Positions 45,290-58,875 of a DNA stretch of 64,000 nt are shown in pieces. The translations under genes were made by a program, and so were the position numbers. The stretch comes from Phoronis australis. Taxonomy: Eukaryota; Phoronida; Phoronidae. The number at the start of each line of letters is the position of its first letter. Within the stretch, counting starts at the first letter, position 1. Location of the stretch: the NCBI GenBank assembly GCA_002633005.1, contig NMRA01000817.1, positions 1-64,000 on the forward strand, in the 5' to 3' direction. Below the pieces are notes generated by a model. The model worked only from the letters and a program-made list of their open reading frames with translations. It made no database searches and was not told the DNA's origin.

Positions 45290-46338
45290 TATAATGTAGT
45301 GGCTATAGTAGATTTACATGTAATGTAGTGGCTATAGTAGGTTTACATATAATATCGTAGCTATAGTAGATTTACATTTGATATGGTGGCTATAGTAGAT
45401 TTACATGTAATATAATGGCTGTAGTAGATTTACATGTAATATAGTGGCTATAGTAGATTTACATATAATATAGTAGCTATAGTAGATTTACATTTGATAT
45501 AGTGGCTATAGTAGATTTACATATAATATAGTGGCTATAGTAGATTTACATTTGATATAGTGGCTATAGTAGATGTACATGTAATATAGTGGCTATAACA
45601 GATTTACATTTGATGTAGTGGCTATGTGTAATATAGTGGCTATAGTATATTGACTATAGTAGATTTACGTGTAATATAGTGGCTATAGTAGATTTACATG
45701 TAATATATTGATTATAGTAGATTTACGTGTAATATAGTGGCTATAGTAGATTTACATATAATATAGTAGCTATAGTAGATTTACATGTAATATAGTAGCT
45801 ATATTAGATTTACATTTGACTTAGTGGCTATAGTAGATATACATTTGATATAGTGGCTGTAGTAAATTTACATATAATATAGTAGCTATATTAGATTTAC
45901 ATTTGATGTAGTGGCTATAGTAGATTTACGTGTAATATAATGGCTATAGTAGATTTACGTGTAATATAGTGGCTATGGTAGATTTACATGTAATATAGTG
46001 GCTATAGTAGATTTACATTTGATATAGTGGCTATAGTAGATTTACACGTAATACAGTGGCTATAGTAGATTTACACGTAATATATTGGCTATAGTAGATT
46101 TACATGTAATATAGTGGCTATAGTAGATTTACATTTGATATAGTGGCTATAGTAGATTTACATGTAATATAATGGCTATAGTAGATTTACACGTAATATA
46201 TTGGCTATAGTAGATTTACATGTAATATAGTGGCTATAGTAGATTTACATTTGATATAGTGGCTATAGTAGATTTACATGTAATATAATGGCTATAGTAG
46301 ATTTACATATAATATTGTGGCTAAAGTACTGTAGATTT
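45290..46338 (+). repeat. 29-bp minisatellite, about 36 copies, with 116-bp higher-order repeat
   Basis: The unit GGCTATAGTAGATTTACATG then TAATATAGT (29 bp) repeats for about 1.05 kb. Variants differ mainly after TTTACA (TGTAATATA, TTTGATATA, TATAATATA, CGTAATATA). The TTTGATATAG variant recurs at 46018, 46134 and 46250, exactly 116 bp (four units) apart, with a consistent order of the variants between. The early part is more mixed, with some short units (45620-45655). Confidence 0.97.
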
Positions 46339-46802
46339 TCCCGTGCTATTTTACCTTTCTGTTTACATGGCTTTGGTTTCATTGTACTCTTAATCACGTA
46401 GTTGGAAGTCCGCGTCTGTAATTTAGTTGTTGCGCCTTTGGTCTGCTGTTTGTATGCATTTAGTTCAGTCTGTGTAAGGATTTTATTGTGTCATTCGTAT
46501 CCTGTTCGTGTTGTCTTAGTGTCAATATCCCTTACTTATTTTGATACTTGTTATAGAAGCTCAGCATGTTTTTATACTTACTTTTTGCGTCATTATGTAA
46601 TTTCTGTGTAGATGAAACTGGTTGCGAAAGAGATGACCTCGGAAGACAATTTACAGTGCAAACTACAGGTTGCATGTTTTGAGCTCAATGAAGGAGAACA
46701 TTGACCTGTACTTAATGCATTGAGCTGTACTTATTACTGAGTTAAGGCTTTGATATCCTTCGCAGTGGCGACGTTGAATCGAATCCTGGCCCCTTGGCAC
46801 CC

Positions 46803-46928
46803 CAGTGGCGGATTTAAGGGGAGACAAGATTCCATTTGGCAGTACGGGGGTACGAATGTCTGCCGTGCAAAATCTTGGCTAATACTCTGCCCTGGCACCC
46901 CAAACTCAAAATCCTGGATCCGCCCCTA
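46803..46928. mobile_element. Short CAGTGGCGGAT-ended element
   Basis: The left end CAGTGGCGGATTTAAGGGG and right end AATCCTGGATCCGCCCCTA are imperfect inverted repeats of the type CAGTGGCGGATCCAGG, known from hAT-like MITEs in many animals. The element is about 126 bp and non-coding. The target duplication is unclear. Confidence 0.55.
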
Positions 46929-47188
46929 CGCCCTGTGGTGTGTTTAGTATTTTATTCTCAAACGTAACAACCGATAGCTTTCTACTATTTGATATTTTTA
47001 AGAAATTTGTTCTTGCCAATATCTAAAAACATTTTACTCTTTGTGAAGCCGGTTACTTGCTGTCCGAACAAATTCAACCAGACTGTGTGAGTCCCGAATG
47101 CTTTATTGTGTATCACACTTATGAAGACCGAGGTCTTCTTGTATATATATTCATAATGGATTTGAAATATCGAATGACATAATCAGCC

Positions 47189-49290
47189 GTGAGCTATGTA
47201 ATTGCTGGGTTAAACTTAGCCTCAACCACATACCAATGTGTATTGAATTTTTATAGGTCTTCATCGCAGACCTTTAGTTTATCCCAACATGTTTCTGATA
47301 ATAATTTCGGTGTTCCCAATTTGATAAACGGCGACTTTAATGCCCATATTCTTGGTTCACTGGGGATATTGACAATCAAGCAGGTATTGAGCTTTTTTAT
47401 GTTTTTGTACCCAATCATTCAGTGACATTTGTTACGACGTGTGTTCTGTTCTCTACATTGAAGTTGTGTCGCCTATGGGAAACTAGTTTGTGTGATACCA
47501 TCTTGTGCACTGATGTCATCCTCTTGAATAACCCAAAATTTGTGGAAATATGATCATGGTGACTGAAAAAACTTACTTCTGATTTGGTCGATTAGTGAAT
47601 TGTGATGCAGTTTTGATTTTGGTGGCATTGATTAGATTGGGGATTTGTTTTTAATAACTTCAATGGCATACCTATGAAGTAAAGGGAAATTAAACAAAAA
47701 TTAAATCTTGGTTTTATTGTAACCTGAATTAAAGCAGAAACGTTAGCGGTGTTGAGCGTTTAAATTGTCAAGTAGCCCAGTCCGGAGATATACATGTAAA
47801 GACCAGTCGCTTGTCGAAAATCTGATATCATCTGCCTAATGTGGTAATCGCATATCCAGTTTGCAAATTATTAACCGAAAAATCTCAGGACTACCGCAAA
47901 CTCATTAAGATTATTCTTGGTCAATCCACTCATGATACATTACCTTACAAAAACTGAGTACTTCTGGTAATGGTGCCACTTCAAAATTAGATAAAGCTAA
48001 TTTAGTATAAAATCATTTCATGTATAAAAAGCTTAGTGCAGTGAACCTGTTTTCACTAATTTCCGAGTCAATGGGTATTAGGGCTCACTTTTCAGTAAAT
48101 GCAACTCAAACCCCTGCAAGTGAAATCTAAATACTTACGTCGAGGGTCATCAACCAGCATAAAGAGTAAAATGTTTAAATTGCTGGCAAATTCATTTACT
48201 ATTCCAGTAACTACATTATGTAATTCATTTTGGCGTTTTCCAACTAGATGGAAACGTGGGTTGGTGATACCTCTGCATAAAAAGGACTTGACGGCTGTAG
48301 TGTCTAATTATCCCATCAATACTCATTGACTCTACTCCCTGAAGTCTCAAAACTTCTTGAAAAAGTATTTCCCCGTGTATATGATAATAACAACTAAAAC
48401 TTGTATGCTGCTCAGTTTGGTTTTGTTTATCTAGTAAAGTCATCACGTCACATTTGATTGAAATTATCCCAGCGTCTCCACTGAGAATCTCGGGTATCAG
48501 TGTTCTGGCTGTTTTTTTTTTTGGATTTTTGGGCTGCGTTTGATATGGTGCTTCATGATCTGTTATTATAGCTTCTTAAATAAGGAATTGGTGCAACTGT
48601 GCACGGTGTGCTTCTAAATAGTCCTATAGGGGGCGTTTGGACGGTGTATATGCTGATGAAACGCCAACAGTGTATGTTGATGCTGTCACATCACAAGGCG
48701 GTGTACTGAACCCGTTGCCTTTTCTTATATTTATTTATTAACTGCCTTACAGACTGTTTATCCTGACGACACGCCTATTTTCATTTCTTATCCAAAAGAC
48801 AAATTCGAAAACTTTAGTTTCCTTCAAATGTGGCTTGATTTGTTGTGTGATTGGGCAACCAAATGTCGCATGGAGTTCTAAGCATCCAAAAGTTATGACA
48901 TAACGTTCTCATTGATCCTCCACAGCATATTGACAAACCCCAAGACTGTATTTGTATGATTTTATTGATCGTCAAAGTAAACATCTCATGGGTGTTATGC
49001 GGGTATGTTAAAAAATCAAAATCTTCTCAATTCCGGCATTTACATGTTGAAAACTTTCTATGTATAATTCTAGTTGCTATTTAGAATTGATTTATTATTT
49101 GTTTATTCTACCTTATTTCAACTCTGCGGATTTTTATACCAACGCAACTTTGACTTCACTCTGTAAACTTAGAAGAGTTCAGGTGCTAGTTACCCTTTCC
49201 GCATCAGAGGCTGTCAAGGGTTCTAGTGCAATTAGAGTCTTAGGAATTCTTAATTGGAATTCGCTCCCTCTGTTAACAAAACAGTAATTA
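47189..49290 (+). mobile_element. Decayed LINE (CR1/Jockey-type endonuclease and reverse transcriptase)
   Basis: Frames interrupted by stops and shifts carry the family order. The endonuclease segment has FYRSSSQTFSL and LINGDFNAHI (about 47250-47355). The region before RT has FPTRWKRGLVIPLHKKDL and VSNYP (about 48226-48320), which corresponds to the FPxxWKxxxVxPxxKKGD and NYRPIS block. FGAAFDM-type sequence at about 48525 is the first catalytic block, and YPDDTPIFISYPKD (about 48760) is the degraded YADD box. CDWATKCRMEF follows, then a C-terminal block to 49287. It is clearly dead. Confidence 0.85.
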
Positions 49291-52200
49291 ATTATAGATT
49301 AATATCAACTTATCCATGAATTAATAATTTGTCTAATTAAGCTATTTTCATTTAAAATCACGTACATACTGATACGTTTAGGCGCTTAAGTTCTTCACCA
49401 CTGGTTCAAACTTGGATTTCGCAAAAAGCCCTCGGGTAAGCAGTGACGTACTCCAGTCACGTGATCGTACGTCTGGAGTTCGTAGTAAGTAGAACAGATA
49501 TTGTCAAAAATAATTTAGGGTTGTGGTTTGAAATTTAGATGCCGAGTCCTGGTCAGGGTAATTGATCAAAATTATACAAAGCTGATTGCGAATCGATCCG
49601 TATCACTGTGTGAAAAGCACCCCACAAACTGTTGCCTCGTTGGATATTTAGTTCGGCAGTGACAGGTCACGTTTCTAGTGGGCATCCAACTGACGGTGGA
49701 TCTAACGACTCTTACCCTGATGTTTTCGGCGTGCTGCGGTTGTTTATTTCATTTTGCAGTCAACCGAACTTTTGATGCAGAGGTTTTTGTTGACGTCACA
49801 TCAACTGTGACGAAAATTCACGAAGTACTTTCCTACAGAACGCCGGACGAATCTTTGTATATGTATGTTCAAATTTGGAAGAAGTGGAAAATGTTTGAAA
49901 CGAAATTCCATGAATGGTCTGGGCATCGTTTTATGAAAAGCGGCTTTGAAACGTCTCTTTCGCTCTCATATCGTTGAACTGTTCTTGTTTTCCTGTGGAA
50001 TTGTAATTATTAATTTAGCGAGGTTGTACAGTTGATTATTCGAGTAATTTGCAATGATATTTGACTTGCAATTACTACGCAATAATGGTTCTATGGCTGA
50101 AAAACACTTTTGTGCAGGATATGCTTTCTGAATTTATTAGCTTTAACCAGAACTTTAAAATAGTAAACTGTATTATATTTTCCCGATTCTTTTTAAAAGC
50201 TTTCAGTCAATTAGTGAAACTAAAATCCAGGCGGCGACTTCATCAGCTCTGACGTTCCTTGGACACTGTGTTTGTGAAAATGTCTGACACGTGTAGCAGT
50301 GCTGGTCACTGCATTGTGAAAAATCCCGCTTATCTTGAGTGTATGCGTGAGAAAAAACTGAGGCGAAGAGAGCTAAAGATCATTGCAGGAATGACCTCTA
50401 AGTTTTGGGAAAGAAATCTAGCGCTGTAATAGTGTGTACGAGGTGACTTCAACTTTTCCAGAAATCTCGAGACTTGAGACTTGGTCAAAAAATTGGTCTT
50501 TCGATCCACACATCTATTTCTGAAAAAAATATTAAATATCACTTGAGCAAAAGTTCGGTGTCTGACAATGAACACTATCACTCTAGTTACTGAGATAATT
50601 TTTATCTTATATTTGTAGACTATAATGCGCTCATACTTATTTTACTAAATCTATTTTCGGTAAGTTTAAAGTGGGAATGTAAGACCACAATTCTGCCTTA
50701 GATCTGTTATGTCACTTTGATTAGACTGACCCCTGTCGGGTAGGTTTGCATTCCTCTCCCGTCTTCCAGAAATAGCTTCACATTCACGCTTTCCCTTTCT
50801 TGATTTTAACCTTAAACCTACGATTCTTTTTGAAAGGCTTCTAATTTCTTGTAATGTTGGTAGTTATTATAATTACAAGGTTCTGGGATTTTGAAACCTT
50901 GTAATGAGCTGCCAAAATATGCACTTTTGTGAGCAAATGTTACGAAGCAGTGTTAATGAGGTCAGGCCAAAGTGACAAACTTCAAACCTGTATTAATAAA
51001 GTTATCGACGGTGAATCGTTCTGTTGAATTGACAACCAAAGAACTTCAGTTGGTGCCCGTTGTCATCTTGTGTTATTGAGATTGTGAAATCTGAATAGTG
51101 TAACATGAACAAGATGTTTATTTTTCAATCAAGTGGTGAGTATTGGCCGTTGTTGTGGTTTGTCAGCTTCAAATTTGAAAAATAAGAACAAAAACATCGA
51201 CACTAGCAGAATTAGTTTCAGTGATTACGTGTATAATTTGAAACAACCTGTACCATGACTGAGATTTCTCACCGTTAATGGCCGAGAAAGTCGTACATGT
51301 ATACGTGAGATACGGGAAAGCATCTGCGACAAACTTTCACAAGAGTTCAAAGAGGCAGTTTATTTTTTAGGGACAGTGTTTGTGTGACAATTAAGTCGTT
51401 AACAGTCATCTTTGAGTGCTACCCGACTACCAGTCATAGGTATTTATGTATGGATTTAGTGTTTCCGGTTCTAATGAAAGTCTATACCGGCCTATGATTT
51501 TATCTAAGCAATGAAATTTGTAAAGTCTTCGGAAATTTCCATCACATTTTGTAAGGCAACACCTTCGTGATCTTAATGCTTGAATGGTTGCTTATTTAAT
51601 ATAATAATATTTCATACTCGACTACTAATAGAGTAAGTGGTACCACTCATAGTTGAATTCAACCCGAGAACGACCCTGTGAGGGAGTAAAAAGGGGTCCA
51701 TGTTGGATTCCTCTCTCCAACTTTTCTGCTAAGACTTGTGGGAAAAGTTTCACTTAAAATCTATAATCCAATAGATGTTCTGCCACTTGTATTATTGCAC
51801 AGAAATCAGTTAAGCATCGCCACATTCCTACCTTTAATATCTGACGTGAAATGCATGGCATAAGATATGTGCATAATCCGTTTCAGCACGTCACTGCGGT
51901 CCTTCACAGTAAATTCCCGGGGTCGGCTCCCCTGTTTCTCAAAAAATTGCAAGCTGAATTTTCTCATTTCTGTTCATATGTGCGGTTCTTGAAATCTGAT
52001 GAACTCTACCAGAAAACTTTAAAGTCTGCTTTCACGCAGCGTTGGCTGTTGCGCAGATAGTTTTGCGAGTGCTTGGCCATACGACTATAACTGAAGACTG
52101 CTGACGGAAATGCCACGTTCCTAACCTCATTCACAAAACGTCATTCATGTTTATTCATAGCAGTGCCTTTAGCTTAATTCATATGCTTTTCATACAGATA

Positions 52201-53684
52201 TTTATTTTGTGATAAATAGTGCAACAATAGATTCATTGAGCTACCTGCATGTATTTGCTTAACATGAAATATGTACTGTTAATCCAATTTGCTGACTATG
52301 GGAAAATTTTGCGTATCCGGGGAGAACTTTTAGACTTATTTTAGTTGGCCTGTGTGTATTGTCATTCTAAGTGTGTCCCGATCAACTTCTGTTTACCTTT
52401 GCAACGTTCTGTTTTATTGCAATGTTCACTCTGGAATGATCATTTCGGTTTTATGGTAAATCGCCGTGCGTCACAATTTATTTCGAAGCACTGTTTAAAG
52501 CCGAAGCATATGTCGCAAAGACCTGAAACTGTAAAGTCGTATTGAACTCTGAAAGTAACTTTTCATAAATATATTCTTGGTGTTTTATCTCTCTGTATTA
52601 CCTGTGAAGATTGTATTAAGACGAATTTACTCCTGATAAAGAGTTAGGCAGAAGTAATACGTTGTTCGTAGCATGTCGCATTCAATTGAGTTTTAACAAT
52701 CTCGCTGGCAACACGATGAACCGATGATGTTTAATGAGGCTGATTTTCGCGCGAGATTGAAGACAAGCGATCCTCGATCGAACAAGACTCGTTCACTATT
52801 GTTGTTGCGTCGCTACTGAAATCTCGGCGATGAGACCACTGATCAATTATTAATGCGATTTATATTATTAGCCAATAATGATTTATTCTGTTTGGTTTCT
52901 GCGTCGGAGGGGAGTCACTCCGCATAATTAGCAGGGGTGTTGTTCAGCTGTAACGGGACGCAATCAGTTTAGGTCTTATATATACATATTTGGGACAGGA
53001 TAGTCTTATTGAAAACAAAATAGCTTTGATGACAAATTACGTTATTAAATTATGTTTCTTTAAAAGTTAGAGTAATTTGGTGAAATCACCACTATCATTA
53101 TTGCTCAGCTAAAGTAGTGTCGTGTCGTTTGATATACTCTTGTGGGTTTGGCGAATCTTTATTCTGTTTCAAAGCTTCACTGCCCCAGTAACAGGCAATG
53201 TAACCTGATGATGTATGATTAATAGGCTAAAACGACGTCTTACACCCCTGATTTCAGTATTTCTGTAATGTTTTGTTTTCTTACTTAAATGAGTTACGGG
53301 TCCTAAATGAGACAGGATAATTCATTAAATCTACCGTCAGTTACGTACTGTACAAGGATGTAAATCAGACCTACTATCGACCAGTGCTTGAAACTGAGTT
53401 ACTTTCGAATGTGTTATGCGTCGTGTCTACACCGTCTGCACTTACAAAGTGCACCCCCGGAAATCTAGCGTGGAATGGTACCCTGGGTAATCCGTCTCTG
53501 GGACCAATGCTGTTAACCTATTCATTCCATGACTATTCTTCCAATACTAATTCTTATTCATAGTTAACTACAATCGACATAATAACTTGGCGCGGTTGTC
53601 CGGCAGCCTTTCACTCTTGCCGGCGACAGCAGCTGTGACGAACCTCATCGATACCCTGTAGATATTTCGCCGAACGCGAAAAAA
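49291..53684. other. No gene supported; upstream flank of sulfotransferase-like gene
   Basis: ORFs at 49678-49977 (99 aa), 50330-50581 and 51851-52060 lack motifs. No clear core promoter was seen before 53685, apart from a TATATATACATA run at 52979-52989. Confidence 0.45.
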
Positions 53685-55007
53685 ATGTTCTGCAATCTGT
53701 TTGTTTGGATTTCTTTTTTATTCATTCGCTCCGTTTTCAAGCTGATTCAGCGAGCGTGGTGGATTGTGACTGGACTGAGTAAGCAACTAGCCGAAAACCA
53801 AACGGGAGGTTTCGAGCAATGTGCGCAAGTCTTGGACATTCGTTCTAGGCGTATCAACACGCTGAGTCGCGTAGCCACCCGGAAGCATTTCATCGCGACA
53901 CATAGCCACTTTGAGCATCCGCATTGCATTTTGACTGACGAAGTTACCCTCTATAGCGTCTCCGAATATGAGGCTGTGTTCGTGCGTGCGGAAAAGGGTG
54001 TTTACGTGACCGATTCCGATCGCCACCCTTTCCTCAGTTTTGCTCAATTTAATCACGCGCGCCAGTTGATCATCATTCCCATCAAGCATTTCCATCGTCT
54101 TGCTAACGATCTTGGCGATCCGGCTCATCCCGTTATCCACATGGCTAACACCGGCCGTTGTGGCTCTACGCTGCTGTCACAGATGTTGGAGACGCTGCCT
54201 GGAGTCATCTCTTTTGCCGAGCCGTATGTCTTCTGTAACGTTCACTTCATGGAAGCTAGTGGCTCATTGGACCACGAACAGGCAAACTTATACGCCCGGA
54301 GCTGTTTGCGACTTCTGTGCAAATCGCAGAGAAAGGATACTACCACGTACTTTATTAAACAGCGCCCAAGTTCAGACTGTATCGAGTACATGACGGCGGC
54401 TTTGCCAGATGTAAAGCACATTTTCATGTACCGCGCTAATGCTCTCAACTGCGCAGTCTCTTATTGGAAATTCTATAGAACAATGGAAGTGGGTATGATG
54501 TACAGGATCAAGGAGTCGTGGTTCGTGAAGACCTTCTGTCCATCTCTTGCCAAATATATCTGCGAGACTCTGATGACGCTCAACTGTACCATCGTATGGT
54601 GGCGTAAGGAAGATAGTTACTCCGACCTTCCTTTTTTAGACATTCTATTTCTACGATATGCGCGCAAGTGCCAAATTTACGAATCACGTAGAAATAAGCA
54701 CAATATCGGCGGTATTCGTTACGAAGACCTTATTCACAACACAGAAAACGCTTGCAGAGCGATTGCGGACCATTGTGGTCTTCCTGAAGAATTCGTTCGC
54801 CTTGCACCGGAAGCACTGAAGAAAGACTCTCAAGCAGGCACCATCATCAGTCGCAAACAACTGTCGAAGCTCGACTCGCCGATCGACGACATAACCATGG
54901 CGCGCCTGTCGGACATGTGTAACAAGTTTGGAATTCCATCTTTCGACAAAGAATGGTGTTTGCCTGGTACCATTACTGCGCCTTCTATGGCTAAACTGTC
55001 TTTGTAA
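53685..55007 (+). CDS. Sulfotransferase-like P-loop protein, intronless, 440 aa
   Basis: A single uninterrupted ORF runs from AAAAAAATGTT to TAA, by far the longest in the window. Residues 1-30 form a hydrophobic stretch followed by Gln/Arg, consistent with a type II signal anchor (Golgi). MANTGRCGSTLLSQML (153-168) is a PAPS 5'-phosphosulfate P-loop. VKHIFMYRANALNCAVSYWK (243-262) resembles the 3'-phosphate-binding strand and helix, with R250 and S259. RYEDLI (345-350) matches the late R-x-E-D-L motif of sulfotransferases. LPEEFVRLAPEAL then KKDSQAG follows, as in the C-terminal helix. It belongs to the broad sulfotransferase superfamily but not to a named carbohydrate family I can recognise; the acceptor is unknown. 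Intronless structure may reflect retroposition or the usual form of a lineage-expanded family. Confidence 0.88.
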   Translation: MFCNLFVWISFLFIRSVFKLIQRAWWIVTGLSKQLAENQTGGFEQCAQVLDIRSRRINTLSRVATRKHFIATHSHFEHPHCILTDEVTLYSVSEYEAVFVRAEKGVYVTDSDRHPFLSFAQFNHARQLIIIPIKHFHRLANDLGDPAHPVIHMANTGRCGSTLLSQMLETLPGVISFAEPYVFCNVHFMEASGSLDHEQANLYARSCLRLLCKSQRKDTTTYFIKQRPSSDCIEYMTAALPDVKHIFMYRANALNCAVSYWKFYRTMEVGMMYRIKESWFVKTFCPSLAKYICETLMTLNCTIVWWRKEDSYSDLPFLDILFLRYARKCQIYESRRNKHNIGGIRYEDLIHNTENACRAIADHCGLPEEFVRLAPEALKKDSQAGTIISRKQLSKLDSPIDDITMARLSDMCNKFGIPSFDKEWCLPGTITAPSMAKLSL

Positions 55008-56205
55008 ATCTGGACGCATTTTGCACCTGACTTCAGATACTCGGTGAATCCCAATAGATGTCGCTGTTTTGATATTTGCGTGCACCCAGGGTGACATTTT
55101 TGTCTTAGATATGTTTTATTAGCGTGGTACTTTAGAAATTACTCGTACACACGTTTGTAGTTGTGACTGTGTGATTTAGTTGTTTCTTAATATATTGCTG
55201 TTACTGACGCAACGTATATGAGTTTTTTTTTTATTTTCGTTGTTTGAAAAGATATTCATTTACTATTTTTCGCCAATCACAGGAAGGACAAGGGTTTTTT
55301 TAGAGAGTCCTACTGCCATCCTGTGTTATGTCCATCACAACGAATGAATTATGCGACACGACTTTTAATCAGTCACTATGTGGTGAGACCGGCTCGACCG
55401 TGAATCGGCTCACCAAGAACTCTCAAACATCATGTCGTGGCAATCGACGACATGAGTCCACTCCAAGAGTACTTCAGCAAAAAGCCGTTTTAAGTTTAGA
55501 CTATACGTACAAGGGAAGTGGCAGAAATGGAGCCCATAGCTACTATAAAATGCCATTTAGCATTGTTTTTGAAGCCTTAAATTACAAGATAACAGCATGA
55601 CTTTTTCGAGTGAAATTGTCGCAGGCAGTTACTATGACTAACTTGTGGAGATAACTCTGACCAAATATCACTGAGTAAGATAATACAGGCTGATGTTGGC
55701 TTACAAAGAGAACTTATAACTGCGTAGATGACTAGTGTGGTGCTGTAAGAATTCAATGGTTCAGTCGTGAGTTGCGAAACGTTGACTGAGCATGCTATCC
55801 CGTTAAGCCAAGTTGAGTCGCGTTGATGGCGGGCTTAACAATTTGGTTTTACGGAGTTGATCTGTATTGATTAATTTTTTCCTAATGGGAAAGTTTATTA
55901 CCGGTAAGCTCTTCTTCTTGGTAATCTCATGGGCTAACTTATTGATTGCTGTAATTAGATCAACAGCTTAATGTTAAAGGAAGTTACCACGTCTTGTAGA
56001 ATACTTTATCACTGCGTGTTTGAGTTCAATCGCTTACCGGAAGTGTTATATATGATGGAGGTAACTGTTATCGTGTATCAGTAAGATAATATACGCTAGT
56101 GCTGACTTACGAAGTAAATGCGACTCAGTCGTGATCGAGACGGTCTTGCCACCTGGTAACTAAGGTCAATCTCGTTATGTTAATAAAAATGAAATGTACC
56201 TGCTG
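55008..56205. other. 3' flank of the sulfotransferase-like gene; nothing coding
   Basis: A weak direct repeat links 55675-55720 (AAGATAATACAGGCTGATGT-TGGCTTAC) with 56084-56115 (AAGATAATATACGCTAGTGC-TGACTTAC). The ORF at 55328-55600 has no motif. No AATAAA was noticed close to the stop codon. Confidence 0.45.
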
Positions 56206-56219
56206 TATATAAAACATAC

Positions 56220-56372
56220 TTCTCCCTCTCTCCCCCCTCCCTCCCTCCCTCCTCCGCTCCCTCCCTCCCTCCCTNNNNNNNNNNNNNNNNNNNNNNNNNN
56301 NNNNNNNNNNNNNNNNCTTCTCTCTCCCTTCGCCCCTCCCTCCCACCCTCCTCCTCTCTACCCCCTCAGTCC
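56220..56372. repeat. CT-rich low-complexity tract with 42-base assembly gap
   Basis: (CCCT)n and (TCCC)n pyrimidine-rich sequence surrounds Ns at 56275-56316. The gap is surely caused by the simple repeat; its true length is unknown. Open frames across it are artefacts. Confidence 0.95.
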
Positions 56373-58875
56373 TGTTCACTCCGGATCGGACAGTGGGTAC
56401 TGTACTCAGGATCAACATTTCTCCACCTCTTGACACCTACATGTAGGCATGCCACGTGGAACACAGTGAAAGCCTGTAGTGTCACTCCACAGACACACAA
56501 AAACAGCGATTGACATGAACAATGGCATTTTTGAACCAGAATGGCATCTTTATCGTCGTAAACGCAAAAGTTAAACTAACTCTCAAAGTTTAAGTTAAAG
56601 GGTGAAAAACCTCAATATTGAGTTAAATACTCACTTCATCAGCAAATTTTTCTTAATAATCATAAAGTTTTCTAAAATCCGGTTCATGTGAATTGAGGTC
56701 TTTTGAAAGAGCACCTTTTCGGGGACGCTGTGCAAGGGGTGCAATTTTCGCAAGTTCCCAATAAATGTTGGCATACGGCTACAACTTCTAAAAGCGCACG
56801 TAAATGCACTCACACTAGGGCGCGCTACTGAGCGAACTTAAGAATCATCACTGCATTGATGGGGTGCAACAGAGCATCAATTTCAAGCATGGTTTATTCT
56901 CATTGGATATTGCACAGGAGCCTATTTGCGATTATAGGCTCAGGTTCAAATGTAGGCTCATATATGGGTCTAAATACGCGCATGCAGGGTAAAAATTTAA
57001 CTTTGTAACTATCGACCATTGAAGTTCGCAAGATATATGGTGACATTTTAAAAATCTGTAAAGAATTTCTTTCTCATTAACTGTTGTTCCGAAGTAGCTG
57101 TTTACATTTTATGTGTACTTAATTTATCTTTCAAATGTTTTGAGCTTGGGAACATCCAGCAAGCTTAGGTTGTTTAATTAGACATATACCATATCTATCA
57201 ACAATACGATCAAGACCCAGGATCGAGGAATTTTTATTGTGTTGAATATTAACTATTTACTATCAAAACAAGTACAAATTATTTGAGGTGATTATTTTTG
57301 TTGTTAAGATCAGCCATGTTATGAACCACTTGTTGGATATGTTCGGTAAAAAATAGCGATATTTTACTTGCGCGCATTGATCTTTGTATACTCTTTTCAT
57401 AGGCTGTGACGATCAGTGTCAGATTTTTATGACGTATCTTCATTTAAATGTTCACAAATCGTGTTTTATTAACTAGAAGCTTACGAAAATTGTCCAATAT
57501 TGGACGAAACGGTCTCACCAGCTGGTGACTGATGCAGTAATCAAGGCTGGATGTGAGATACGAATGTCCGAGACGCTGACGACTCCTATCGGGTAAAATG
57601 GAAAAGCTGTCTGCGTTTGTTGTAGTGACGCGTTTTTCTTAGTGAAGCACTGGATATGGCTGTTTAGAATTCTTGGTCAGGTTGCATTTAGATATTGGCC
57701 TTTGTGATCATGATTATTTTGCGTTCTCGATTGCTTGTGACTTGAGAGCATCAGGAATGCTTGCATGACCTGCATATTCGTTTATTTATTATTAGTTTCG
57801 TATATTGAACGTTAAGCCGTGGATCTTTGTATTTTATTGCTTTCACAGTGGAATGACTTTTGTCAGAAAGGGCACACGCCATAGAGATTACATGTAATTG
57901 AAGAAACGGTACAACATTCACCTCTATTGGTTTATATTAACCTCCCAGTTAAAACTGCATTTCGCTGCTGTTTGGTTGTTCATCATGAACAAGATTGATA
58001 TCTGGTTGCTTATTTTTGATTGCATTGTCCAGCTGTCAAAGTAATGTCTATTGAGAGACGTGTGGGCTCTTTCGTGAGTTTTCGCAAACATCAGTTTGCA
58101 AAGAAATTTGGAATGTGCTACCTGGATTTTAACATGATCTTTTTTAAGCTCACGTTTGATGCTGAACTCTTAACCGAGTCGCTTTGGGGCTTGAAACATC
58201 ACCACACTCACCCCATCTTGAAGTGTTGCCGAACTGAGAACTCTGCTCTAGTTACAGGTGAATGCTGCCACTGTAAGTTTGGCCAACCTCAATGAACTCG
58301 AAAGCACATTCTTGACTCTCTGATGCTTTCGATGTTGTAAAATAGTAACGTATACTATCCAGTTATAGAATGTGAAGACTGGACCTGCACTAAAAGTACA
58401 GATGCCAGGTGAATTGGAAAGAGGCGTTTGTTCCGTGTTCATTATAGTCTCCTTGACGAATGTTTACCATCCGTGCCACAAAAGGAAGTGACGCATACGT
58501 CGCGGCAAAAGACACACCACATTAGACATAGTTCGCCTTTCGCGCCCATTCCGAGCTAACACGAATAACTGTGACATGCAAAGTGTGTCGATGCTTTTAT
58601 TTTCAGTAAGAATATTGATTTGTAATCATAAGTTATGCAACTGCAAACTTTCACTTTTACTGAGGGTGATGATTTTTTCCGAATTCCATATTTCGGTTCC
58701 ACTCACCAATAGAAACGCCGTTTTATGGTTTTGGTTGTCTTTTTGTCTGAATGGCGATTTCACACCTGTAGATGGATAATTTATTACTGAGTTTCTGCCT
58801 TGTTCCAAAGGCTTTTAATCTCAATTGAAATCGTTCTTTGCCAAACTACTTGGGCTATTTCTACAATATCTCCAT

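Noticed and set aside
45290-46338. CRISPR-like regular repeat
   Set aside because: Contiguous 29-bp units with no unique spacers; a minisatellite in a eukaryotic genome.
53747-54448. Minus-strand ORFs of 60-117 codons opposite the sulfotransferase-like gene
   Set aside because: They are antisense to a clear coding frame and have no motifs; shadow frames of the real gene.
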